64,000 bases of DNA from DTU013 sp964512095 (GTDB taxonomy: Bacteria > Bacillota > Clostridia > Acetivibrionales > DTU013). Each line of letters opens with the position of its first letter. Position 1 is the stretch's first letter. Location: positions 190,602-254,601 of the forward strand of contig CAZEIH010000001.1 of the NCBI GenBank assembly GCA_964512095.1. The letters run 5' to 3'. Shown here piece by piece: positions 52,467 to 60,659 of the stretch. Under the pieces are notes generated by a model. That model saw only the letters and a program-made list of their open reading frames with translations, had not been told where the DNA came from and ran no database searches. Both the position numbers and the translations under genes were made by a program.

Positions 52467-52835
52467 ATGAAAAAAACGATACCTTTGAAGAAAAATTACG
52501 AGTTTGTTCGGATTTACAGGAGAGGAAAATTCTTCCCTGGGAAATATATGGTTATATATGTGATGCAAAATAGATCCGGTTCGAACAAACTGGGTATCAC
52601 AGCCAATAAGAAGGTTGGCAATAGTGTGAAGCGCAACAGAGTAAAAAGACTGATTAGGGAAAGCTATAGATACTATGAAGAATACATCCATGACGGACTT
52701 GATATTGTATTTTTAGCGCGATACACAGAAAAAGAATATGGATTTGCGGAAATCCGGAAGGAAATGAAGTTCCTTTTAAGAAAAGTGCGGGCTTTTGATC
52801 AGAATAAATGGGATGGATTGAAAAACTATTCATAG
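52467..52835 (+). CDS. rnpA: Ribonuclease P protein component
   Basis: Basic protein partner of RNase P RNA, which trims tRNA 5' ends. 122 residues: the N-terminal central cleft LKKNYEFVRIYRRGKF and the RNR motif NKKVGNSVKRNRVKRLIRESYR near 55-75. ATG 52467 has GGGGAG upstream; the frame is open earlier but lacks a site. The end overlaps yidD by 28 bases. Confidence 0.96.
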   Translation: MKKTIPLKKNYEFVRIYRRGKFFPGKYMVIYVMQNRSGSNKLGITANKKVGNSVKRNRVKRLIRESYRYYEEYIHDGLDIVFLARYTEKEYGFAEIRKEMKFLLRKVRAFDQNKWDGLKNYS

Positions 52836-53026
52836 CATTGATACGATTGTATCAAAAGTATATATCCCCTCTTAGTGGGAGGAGATGCAGGTTCTACCCT
52901 ACGTGTTCTCAGTATGCGATAGATGCATTGAGCAGGTATGGAGCATTTAAAGGGAGCTGGCTGGCTGTAAAACGCTTGTCAAAATGCCATCCTTTCCATC
53001 CAGGAGGATACGACCCTGTCAAATAG
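52808..53026 (+). CDS. yidD: Membrane protein insertion efficiency factor YidD
   Basis: 72-residue YidD with its conserved IRLYQKYISPLSGRRCRFYPTCSQYAIDAL including the cysteine pair and the end FHPGGYDPV. Membrane-associated; assists YidC/Sec insertion. Overlaps rnpA by 28 bases, as is common. Confidence 0.95.
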   Translation: MGWIEKLFIALIRLYQKYISPLSGRRCRFYPTCSQYAIDALSRYGAFKGSWLAVKRLSKCHPFHPGGYDPVK

Positions 53027-53071
53027 ACAGTATAATTTTTGTGCTAAATAAAAGAAGGGAATTATTAGCTT

Positions 53072-54220
53072 ATGCTTGATCCTATTGCATATTTACTTGG
53101 AAAAGTACTGAGATTTATATACTATATTGCATTTGAGAATTATGGATTAGCTATAATAATATTTACAATACTAGTCAGGTTGGTAATGCTTCCTCTAACC
53201 ATAAAGCAACAAAAGTCAACAGCAAAAATGCAGGAGATCCAGCCATTATTAAACGATATTCAAAAAAGATACAAGGATGATAAAGAGCAGCTTAATAAAG
53301 AAATGATGAAGCTTTATGAGGAGCACAATTACAATCCTGCAGGTGGTTGTGTGCCGATGTTGATCCAAATGCCTATACTGCTCACGCTCTATTGGGTCAT
53401 AGTACAGCCTTTGAAATTCCTAATTGGAAAAACAGAAGAAGCTAGAACAGCCATTATAAATGTGGCAGCAAAGGCGCAGCTGGCTATAAATTCATTACAG
53501 GCGGGAGAAAATATTCCAAAAACTATTGAAGAAGTGGTTAAGTCGTGGGGAACACATGGCGAAATAAAGGCTCTCAGTTACTTCAATGAAAACCCCGAGG
53601 CCCTTTCACAGGTAACAGGATTACTTGATAAATCGGAGCTAATAGATTTTAATAGCTTCCTGGGACTCCATTTGGGTGAGACACCAAATCCTGCATTACT
53701 GTTTACTGATTTTGCCAACACCTGGAAGGTACAGCTGCCACTGCTTGTATTAATTATTGTTGCTACTTTAGCAACTTATATGTCCAGCAAGATGACGATG
53801 CCGAAGGCCACCAACAAACCGGAAGGTGCTTCAGGCTGTTCCTCAAATTCAATGCTTTATATGGGACCTGTAATGACACTTATGTTTTCATTCCGACTTC
53901 CAGCAGGTGTAATTCTATACTGGATGTCAGGCTATGTATTTGCAATATTCCAGCAGCTTTATCTAAATTATACTAAGAAGAAGGATCCACTGGTAGTTCA
54001 GGCTAAGGATGATAAGTCAAAAAAAATAACTGATGAATCGGCATTACTTGAAGAAAATAATGGTACAATAGATAATGGTAGCGATAGTGCTGAGGAATTG
54101 CCAGCAAAAAAGGAGTTACCTTCTAGCCCTCAAAAGGGTAATAGCAAGGGAAAAAGCAATAAGGGAAAGAAGGGCGGAGGCAAAAAAGGCGGAAGCAAAA
54201 AGGGTGGAAAGAAGAAGTAA
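53072..54220 (+). CDS. yidC: Membrane protein insertase YidC (Oxa1 family)
   Basis: Inserts membrane proteins with or without Sec. 382 residues: core membrane segments at about 22-45 (with the functional Arg in IFTILVRLVMLPL), 85-110, 215-235 and 265-295, the coiled cytoplasmic hairpin QKSTAKMQEIQPLLNDIQKRYKDD near 50-75, and YNPAGGCVPMLIQMPI. The Lys/Gly-rich C-terminus (KKGGGKKGGSKKGGKKK) suits ribosome contact. The large extracytoplasmic loop (about 120-210) is longer than in Bacillus SpoIIIJ. No lipobox is visible. Confidence 0.95.
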   Translation: MLDPIAYLLGKVLRFIYYIAFENYGLAIIIFTILVRLVMLPLTIKQQKSTAKMQEIQPLLNDIQKRYKDDKEQLNKEMMKLYEEHNYNPAGGCVPMLIQMPILLTLYWVIVQPLKFLIGKTEEARTAIINVAAKAQLAINSLQAGENIPKTIEEVVKSWGTHGEIKALSYFNENPEALSQVTGLLDKSELIDFNSFLGLHLGETPNPALLFTDFANTWKVQLPLLVLIIVATLATYMSSKMTMPKATNKPEGASGCSSNSMLYMGPVMTLMFSFRLPAGVILYWMSGYVFAIFQQLYLNYTKKKDPLVVQAKDDKSKKITDESALLEENNGTIDNGSDSAEELPAKKELPSSPQKGNSKGKSNKGKKGGGKKGGSKKGGKKK

Positions 54221-54277
54221 AGCGTAGTGAACAATGTGTTGATAAAAAAGCGGATGAAAGGGAGGCTGCTGACATAG

Positions 54278-54913
54278 ATGGATAAAGTTATAGAGAAGAC
54301 GGGTAAATCCGTGCAGGATGCAATAAACTCAGCCCTGGAGGAGTTTGGTGTTGAGAGAGAAGATGTAGAAGTAGAAATAATTGATGAAGGTTCAAAGGGT
54401 TTATTTGGTATTGGCAGTAAGTTAGCCAAAGTAGTGGTGACACTCAATGATAAACAGTCAGAGGATGGAGTCCAATTTTTAAGTGATGTATTTGATAAGA
54501 TGAATGTGGCTGTGGATATTGAAAAAACAGAGGATGAGGAAGCAATACAGATAAAAGTTACAGGGAAGGACAGTGGAATAATAATCGGTAGACGAGGTGA
54601 AACACTGGATGCCCTGCAGTATCTTACCAGTCTGGTAGTAAATAGAAGAAACGAAAACTATAAGAGAGTCACACTGGACATAGAAAATTACAGACAAAAA
54701 AGGGAAGAAACACTTATAAGGCTCGCGGAAAGGCTGGCCGAGAGGGTTGTCAAATATCGCAGGAATGTTTCGCTGGAGCCGATGAATCCGTACGAAAGAA
54801 GGATTATACATTCAACTCTGCAAAGCAATAATTATGTAGAAACCTTTAGCGTGGGAGAAGACCCCAACAGAAAGGTAGTAATTACCTTAAAGCAGGGAAA
54901 CGGCAGAAGGTAG
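54278..54913 (+). CDS. jag: Jag/KhpB RNA-binding protein
   Basis: 211 residues in three parts: Jag-N (about 1-50, VIEKTGKSVQDAINSALEEFGV, KGLFGIGSKLAKV), KH domain (about 80-140, GKDSGIIIGRRGETLDALQYLTSLVVNR) and R3H domain (about 150-208, MNPYERRIIHSTLQSNNYVETFSVGEDPNR). Binds RNA and influences cell-wall synthesis in other Firmicutes. Follows yidC, standard order. Confidence 0.95.
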   Translation: MDKVIEKTGKSVQDAINSALEEFGVEREDVEVEIIDEGSKGLFGIGSKLAKVVVTLNDKQSEDGVQFLSDVFDKMNVAVDIEKTEDEEAIQIKVTGKDSGIIIGRRGETLDALQYLTSLVVNRRNENYKRVTLDIENYRQKREETLIRLAERLAERVVKYRRNVSLEPMNPYERRIIHSTLQSNNYVETFSVGEDPNRKVVITLKQGNGRR

Positions 54914-54949
54914 GATTGAAAGCTAAAGCAAATAAAGCAGTTATGAGGG

Positions 54950-54975
54950 GAGGACAATATATGTCGTCCTCTTTT
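54950..54975 (+). terminator. Terminator downstream of jag
   Basis: Stem GAGGAC/GTCCTC with a 10-base loop, then TTTTAAATTTT. It separates the rpmH-jag group from mnmE. Confidence 0.7.
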
Positions 54976-55012
54976 AAATTTTATTGAACTGTAATGTTAT
55001 AATAGATGTCAG

Positions 55013-55100
55013 AAAACTTCACCTGACCAAGGAAGTTAATTAATTAGTATTTATTCATCGGCGAACTATAGAGGTCAGCGTCTTCTGAAGACACAAATAA
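55013..55100 (+). repeat. Dispersed intergenic repeat, copy F (5'-truncated)
   Basis: 88 bases starting inside the right arm of hairpin 1 (AACTTCACCTGACCAAGG), with the complete linker, a weakened hairpin 2 and a perfect GTCTTCTGAAGAC. It lies just before mnmE and may form its 5' untranslated region. Confidence 0.85.
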
Positions 55101-55121
55101 AATATTATTAAGAGGAATATG

Positions 55122-56531
55122 ATGCAAAACAAAGGAAGAAATTTTAATGACTTTGATACAATAGCGGCCATATCTACCCCTTATGGCACCGGTGGTGTGG
55201 GGATTATAAGGATAAGTGGTCCTGATGCTTTTAATGTGGCGGATTGTATTTTTAAGGGTCGGAAGAATATATATGATATAAAGAGTCACACTGTAAGTTA
55301 TGGAAAAATAATTGACCCTTCTGATGGGAGGTTAATGGACGAAGTGCTTCTAACAAAGATGGACGGGCCTGGAACCTTTACCGGCGAAGACACTATAGAG
55401 ATAAATTGTCATGGAGGGATAGTGGTACTTAAAAATGTTCTTTCTCTTGTATTGAGGCATGGCGCCAAGGCGGCGATGCCTGGTGAATTTACAAAAAGGG
55501 CATATATAAATGGGCGAATGGATTTGACTCAGGCGGAGGCCGTGATTGATCTGATTAACTCAAAGACTGACGAGGGATCAAGGGCGGCTGTAGCACAGCT
55601 GGAGGGGCGGCTCAGCCAAAGAATAAGGAAAGAGAGAAGAGGACTCATTGAGCTTATTGCACGGATTGAAGCAGTGGTAGAATATCCTGAACATGAAATA
55701 GAAGACATAACAGGGGACATTGTATATGAAGGAGTATTGAAAATTAAGGATGAGCTTCATAAAACACTAGAGAGCTTTGAGAGGGGACGACTGCTACGTG
55801 AAGGAATTACGGCAGCTATTATTGGAAAGCCCAATGCGGGTAAATCATCACTGTTGAATGCGCTGACAGGAACCAGTAGAGCTATAGTGACAGATATTCC
55901 AGGCACTACAAGGGATGTTATTGAGGAGTATGTAAATATAAAGGGTATACCTGTGATGTTTCTAGATACCGCAGGAATTCGTGCCACTGTTGATCCCGTT
56001 GAAGCAATTGGAGTGGAAAGGGCGCGAGAAGCCGCATCGTTAGCGGATTTAGCAATCATTGTACTTGATGGACAAACTGGAATCCTTCCCGAGGATTTAA
56101 ATATACTCAAAGCCACATCAGCAAAGAAAAGAATTGTTATTATAAACAAGACCGACATAGCAGATGAGGCCAGAGTCCAAGATATGAAGAAGTATGTTAC
56201 GGATTCAGGTAATTCGCCGGTTGTTGTTGCATCAATGACAGATGGTACCGGCATGGAAGAGCTAACAGACATTATTGAGAAGCTTTTTATTGGCGGTAAG
56301 ATAAGTTTAAATAACGAGGTAATCATAACAAACGTAAGGCATAGGCAACTTATTGAGGATGCAATAAGCAGCCTTGAAACAGCTGAAGCTGCTCATACAG
56401 GCGGCCTTCCTCTTGATTTTATTACTATTGATATAAAGGAAAGCGCAGACTTTCTCGGCCAAATAACTGGTGAGTCTGTTAGTGAGGATGTTGTAAATGA
56501 AATTTTCTCCAGATTTTGCATAGGAAAGTAA
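55122..56531 (+). CDS. mnmE: tRNA-modifying GTPase MnmE
   Basis: With MnmG it installs the cmnm5 group on wobble uridine 34 of tRNAs. 469 residues: N-terminal folate-binding domain 1-118 (FNDFDTIAAISTPYGTGGVGIIRISG), helical domain with embedded G domain (GKPNAGKSSLLNAL near 225, DTAGIR near 275, NKTD near 335), and the C-terminal FCIGK with the catalytic Cys. Two ATGs are adjacent (55119, 55122); the second is better spaced from AGAGG. mnmG follows closely. Confidence 0.97.
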   Translation: MQNKGRNFNDFDTIAAISTPYGTGGVGIIRISGPDAFNVADCIFKGRKNIYDIKSHTVSYGKIIDPSDGRLMDEVLLTKMDGPGTFTGEDTIEINCHGGIVVLKNVLSLVLRHGAKAAMPGEFTKRAYINGRMDLTQAEAVIDLINSKTDEGSRAAVAQLEGRLSQRIRKERRGLIELIARIEAVVEYPEHEIEDITGDIVYEGVLKIKDELHKTLESFERGRLLREGITAAIIGKPNAGKSSLLNALTGTSRAIVTDIPGTTRDVIEEYVNIKGIPVMFLDTAGIRATVDPVEAIGVERAREAASLADLAIIVLDGQTGILPEDLNILKATSAKKRIVIINKTDIADEARVQDMKKYVTDSGNSPVVVASMTDGTGMEELTDIIEKLFIGGKISLNNEVIITNVRHRQLIEDAISSLETAEAAHTGGLPLDFITIDIKESADFLGQITGESVSEDVVNEIFSRFCIGK

Positions 56532-56591
56532 AAATTATCATGTCAGTGGCCAAAGCACTATCAAGACAAAGAAGGCAGAGAGGTAGTTCAT

Positions 56592-58514
56592 ATGGAATAC
56601 ATAGCAGGAAATTTTGATATAGGTGTGGTTGGCGCAGGACACGCCGGCTGTGAGGCGGGCCTCGCCTGTGCAAGGCTTGGGATGAAAACCCTATTATTTA
56701 GCATAAACCTTGACAGTATAGCAAATATGCCATGTAATCCAAACATAGGAGGCACTGGCAAAGGACATTTGGTAAGAGAGATTGATGCACTGGGTGGAGA
56801 AATGGGGAAGTGTGCTGACAAGACACTAATTCAATCAAAGACCCTTAATTCAGCTAAAGGGCCAGCTGTGTATTCTCTTAGAGCGCAAATGGACAGGAGA
56901 AGATACCAGATGGAGATGAAGCACACCCTTGAATGCCAGGATAATCTTTACATAAAGCAGGCTGAGGTGGTTGAGCTGATAATGGATGACAACAAATGTA
57001 TCAAGGGAGTTAAAACCCATACAGGCGCTGTCTATATGTGCCGGGCTGTAATCCTTACCACCGGTACATATCTAAAGGGGAAAATTCATATTGGAGATAT
57101 TAGCTTTAGTGGTGGTCCAGACGGATTATTCCCCGCAAATAAGCTTTCAGATAGCTTAAAAGAAATGGGAATTGAATTGCTGAGGTTTAAAACCGGTACG
57201 CCGGCAAGGATCAACAGGAAAAGTATTGACTTTTCAAAAATGACGGAACAGCCAGGTGATGATGTAATAATTCCTTTTTCCTTTGAAAATGAAATAATAG
57301 AAAGGGAGCAGATATCCTGCTGGCAGACATATACCAATGCTAGAACTCATGAGGTAATTAGGGCAAACCTGCATCGATCTCCACTTTATGGGGGACAGAT
57401 TGAGGGTATAGGTCCTAGGTATTGTCCGTCTATTGAGGACAAGGTTGTGCGTTTTGCAGACAAGGAAAAACACCAGGTATTTGTTGAGCCTATGGGATTG
57501 GGCACAGAGGAAATGTATATCCAGGGTATGTCAAGCAGCTTACCGGAGGATGTACAAGAGGAAATGATAAAGACAGTGCCCGGGATGGAAAGTGTTCATA
57601 TCATGAGAAGCGGATACGCTATAGAATATGATTGTATTGAGCCAACTCAGCTTAAGCTAAGCCTTGAGTTGAAAAATATCAATGGATTATTTTCAGCAGG
57701 ACAAATCAATGGAAGCTCCGGATATGAGGAAGCGGCTGCGCAAGGACTTATAGCAGGTATAAATGCAGTTAATCTATTACTGGGCAAAGAACCCATGTTA
57801 CTTGATCGATCGCAGGCGTATATTGGTGTCCTCATTGACGATCTAGTTACAAAGGGAACATCGGAGCCTTACAGAATCATGACGTCGCGATCGGAATACA
57901 GGCTGCTGCTCAGACAGGACAATGCAGATCTGAGATTGACTCAAATGGGTTACGAGATCGGATTGATTACCGAGGACAGATATAAAAGCTTTATTAACAA
58001 AAAGGAGAGAATCGAAGAAGAGATTAATCGCCTGAAGAAAACATATTTACCCCCATCTGACGAAGTCAATTCATTACTGACATCCTTGGGTAGTACAAAT
58101 ATTAAATCTGGAATTAATGTTGCAGAGCTACTCAGACGACCGGAAATCACATATAGGTTACTAGAAGCAGTTGACAAAGAAAGACCGGAGCATTTCAAAA
58201 CAGGCGAACAGAAAAAATATGATCCGGTAGCAGAGCAGGTAGAGATATCTATAAAGTACGAGGGCTATATAAACAGACAAATGACTCAAGTAGAGCAATA
58301 TAGGAAAATGGAGAGAAAGAAAATTCCGGATAAAATAAACTATACAGCTATCCACGGCCTAAGGCTGGAAGCCAGGCAGAAGCTGGAAAAGCTAAGGCCA
58401 GTTTCCATAGGCCAAGCTTCACGAATATCTGGTGTTTCACCTGCAGATATTTCAGTTCTGTTAATATACATGAGTAGTAGTAAAGAAAGAGGCAATGCCG
58501 AAAAAGAAAGCTAA
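56592..58514 (+). CDS. mnmG: tRNA uridine-5-carboxymethylaminomethyl synthase MnmG
   Basis: FAD protein, partner of MnmE. 640 residues: the FAD dinucleotide-binding motif VVGAGHAGCEAGLACARLGM at 10-30, CNPNIGGTGKGHLVREIDALGG near 50, HRSPLYGGQIEGIGPRYCPSIEDK near 265, SGYEEAAAQGLIAGINA near 380, and the C-terminal helical MnmE/tRNA-binding domain with SRISGVSPADISVLL. Same strand and 60 bases after mnmE. Confidence 0.97.
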   Translation: MEYIAGNFDIGVVGAGHAGCEAGLACARLGMKTLLFSINLDSIANMPCNPNIGGTGKGHLVREIDALGGEMGKCADKTLIQSKTLNSAKGPAVYSLRAQMDRRRYQMEMKHTLECQDNLYIKQAEVVELIMDDNKCIKGVKTHTGAVYMCRAVILTTGTYLKGKIHIGDISFSGGPDGLFPANKLSDSLKEMGIELLRFKTGTPARINRKSIDFSKMTEQPGDDVIIPFSFENEIIEREQISCWQTYTNARTHEVIRANLHRSPLYGGQIEGIGPRYCPSIEDKVVRFADKEKHQVFVEPMGLGTEEMYIQGMSSSLPEDVQEEMIKTVPGMESVHIMRSGYAIEYDCIEPTQLKLSLELKNINGLFSAGQINGSSGYEEAAAQGLIAGINAVNLLLGKEPMLLDRSQAYIGVLIDDLVTKGTSEPYRIMTSRSEYRLLLRQDNADLRLTQMGYEIGLITEDRYKSFINKKERIEEEINRLKKTYLPPSDEVNSLLTSLGSTNIKSGINVAELLRRPEITYRLLEAVDKERPEHFKTGEQKKYDPVAEQVEISIKYEGYINRQMTQVEQYRKMERKKIPDKINYTAIHGLRLEARQKLEKLRPVSIGQASRISGVSPADISVLLIYMSSSKERGNAEKES

Positions 58515-58593
58515 TCCATGTGGCACGAAAGGATTATTGATATGTTTGGCTTGTATAAGGTTGTGCGTAAAATGAACGGAAGGTGGGAACTAT

Positions 58594-59310
58594 ATGGGAA
58601 ATATACTTGAAGCAAATCTGAGAAATGGGGCAGCTCAATTTGGTGCCCAACTCGATATAAAAATGGTAAGATTATTTTTTGAATACAAAAGGATACTGCT
58701 AGAATGGAATGAAAAAATGAATTTAACTGCAATACGTGATGATAGAGAAATCATACTGAAACATTTTGTGGATTCTCTATGTATTATTCCGTTTCTAGAG
58801 GGTGTTGAAACACTGATTGATGTTGGAACAGGAGCAGGTTTTCCAGGAATACCTTTAAAAATAGTAAAGCCTGACATTGATATAGTACTACTTGATTCTC
58901 TTGAAAAGAGGATAGGCTTTCTTGACGCTGTTACCTCCGAGCTTAACCTGAAGGCAATAAAAGCAGTTCATATGAGAGCGGAAGACGCAGGTAAGTATCC
59001 AGAATTCAGAGAAAAATTTGACGTAGTAACTGCGAGAGCTGTAGCGGCTCTGCCAATTCTACTAGAATATTGCCTCCCTCTTGTTAGAATGGGAGGAATA
59101 TTTATCGCAATGAAGGGCTGTTGTCAAGATGAGATATCCATTTCAAACAAAGCTCTAAATATTCTTGGTGGAGAAATTGATGAGGTAAAGGAATTTACTT
59201 TGCCGGATACTGACATAAAAAGAAGTATAGTAATTGTGAGAAAATTGCGACAAACGCCGACGATTTACCCTAGAAAAGCGGGAAAACCGTCAAGAGAGCC
59301 GTTGGTATGA
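58594..59310 (+). CDS. rsmG: 16S rRNA m7G methyltransferase RsmG
   Basis: Methylates N7 of G527 (E. coli numbering) of 16S rRNA using SAM. 238 residues; SAM motif I LIDVGTGAGFPGIPLKI near 71-87, VVTARAVAALPILLEYCLPLV near 145. The mnmE-mnmG-rsmG order is standard. Loss of this enzyme is known to give low-level streptomycin resistance in other bacteria; the gene is intact here. Confidence 0.96.
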   Translation: MGNILEANLRNGAAQFGAQLDIKMVRLFFEYKRILLEWNEKMNLTAIRDDREIILKHFVDSLCIIPFLEGVETLIDVGTGAGFPGIPLKIVKPDIDIVLLDSLEKRIGFLDAVTSELNLKAIKAVHMRAEDAGKYPEFREKFDVVTARAVAALPILLEYCLPLVRMGGIFIAMKGCCQDEISISNKALNILGGEIDEVKEFTLPDTDIKRSIVIVRKLRQTPTIYPRKAGKPSREPLV

Positions 59311-59493
59311 GTTGGCTTGTGTAACAAATTAAGAAAATGGGACGAACGATTTCTGTAATATAAAAAAGGAAATTAAAAAAGCAGCGGCGAATAATTACTC
59401 ACATAGACATAAGGAAAATAATGTAAAAAACGTGAGTGTATGTGCTGTAATGCATATAGTGCGACACTTATTACTTGAAAAGGATGGTGCTGT

Positions 59494-60330
59494 ATGCTAG
59501 AGAATAAGCTTCAATTTACTAGACAAGAAAATGGAAATGACATAAAAAATATCACCTATCTAAATATTGATTCGGTAAGGCCAAACCCATATCAACCACG
59601 AAAACAATTTACCAAGGGCGCCCTTGAAGAGCTTTGTGAATCAATACAGCAGTATGGAGTTATTCAGCCTATTAATGTGAGAAAAATAACTAGTAGCAAA
59701 TTTGAGCTTGTGGCAGGAGAAAGAAGGCTGCGGGCGGCAATTATGGCAGGCTTGAAGGAAATACCGGCAATCATTATTAATATTACTGACAATGATTCTG
59801 CCGTATTGGCACTTATTGAAAACCTTCAACGTGAGGATTTAAACTATTTGGAGGAGGCAGAGGGATATAACAACCTAATCAATGAGCATGGACTTACACA
59901 GGAGGAGCTTGCTCAGAAAATAGGCAAAAGCCAGTCTACGGTAGCGAATAAAATCAGACTTTTACGTCTATCCCCTTTGGTTAAAAAAATATTGTCTGAC
60001 AACAATCTTACTGAAAGGCATGCCAGATCATTACTAAAGTTACATGATGAGCAGCTTCAGCTAAAGGTACTAAGACATGTCTGTGATAAGGGCTTGAATG
60101 TGAAAAAGACAGAAGAGCTAATTGAAAGAGTGATAGATAAATTTCTTAGTAAAAACAAGGAAAAACCGGTTGAGAGGAAGTTCACCAAAACGATAAAGGA
60201 TATCAGAATATTTGTAAATACAATCCGACAGGCAATTGAGCTAATGAAAAAATCTGGAGTAGATGCCAAGGCTGCCCAGATAGATAGAGGTGAATATGTA
60301 GAATTTATCGTAAGAATACCAAAAGCATAG
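59494..60330 (+). CDS. noc: Noc-type ParB-family protein (nucleoid occlusion)
   Basis: ParB paralogue of 278 residues. It has the CTP-binding GERRLRAAIMAGLKE near 72, ENLQREDLNYLEEAEGY near 108, and an HTH QEELAQKIGKSQSTVANKIRLLRL near 135. Noc position directly after rsmG is as in Bacillus. In Bacillus, Noc binds its own sites and blocks division over the nucleoid through an N-terminal amphipathic helix; here the N-terminus (MLENKLQFTRQENG) is short and only weakly amphipathic. A ParB-like role without membrane binding is an alternative. Confidence 0.88.
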   Translation: MLENKLQFTRQENGNDIKNITYLNIDSVRPNPYQPRKQFTKGALEELCESIQQYGVIQPINVRKITSSKFELVAGERRLRAAIMAGLKEIPAIIINITDNDSAVLALIENLQREDLNYLEEAEGYNNLINEHGLTQEELAQKIGKSQSTVANKIRLLRLSPLVKKILSDNNLTERHARSLLKLHDEQLQLKVLRHVCDKGLNVKKTEELIERVIDKFLSKNKEKPVERKFTKTIKDIRIFVNTIRQAIELMKKSGVDAKAAQIDRGEYVEFIVRIPKA

Positions 60331-60363
60331 TTGATTTGTCCACAAGCCCCACAGCTTTGTGTG

Positions 60364-60490
60364 AAAGTCAATTCGCTTCACTCAGGGAGTCAGGTGTAGA
60401 CTGAACTCCACCTGACCAAGGAAGCTAAATAATTCGTCTTCATTCATCGCCGCCCTATAGAGGTAGGCGTCTTCTGAAGACATAGATAAA
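60364..60490 (+). repeat. Dispersed intergenic repeat, copy G (full length)
   Basis: 127 bases with every module: AAGTCAATTCGCTTCACTCAGGGA, hairpin 1 (GTCAGGTGTAG/CTCCACCTGAC), linker, hairpin 2 (CGCCGCCC/GGTAGGCG, two mismatches), perfect GTCTTCTGAAGAC, ATAGATAAA. It occupies the noc-gyrA gap (329 bases) together with a terminator. Confidence 0.9.
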
Positions 60491-60522
60491 TCTTTTTTGA
60501 TACATATGACCCCTGTTTTGAG

Positions 60523-60548
60523 AGGCTGCTTATAGGCAGTCCTTTTTT
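60523..60548 (+). terminator. noc terminator
   Basis: Stem AGGCTGC/GCAGTCCT with one bulge and a six-T tail, about 190 bases after the noc stop and beyond repeat copy G. Confidence 0.7.
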
Positions 60549-60659
60549 ATACATTGTGAAAAAAGTGGACAGAAATATAAAAGTTTATTAAAATAAAGAA
60601 TGTATCTTTAGTAAATATGGCAAAACTTAAAAAATGACTTACAGAAAGAGGTATTACTA

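Noticed and set aside
52528..52546. Possible Noc-binding site (TTCCCTGGGAA)
   Set aside because: The Noc site has an even centre (CCCGGG); here an extra base separates the halves and the sequence lies within rnpA coding.
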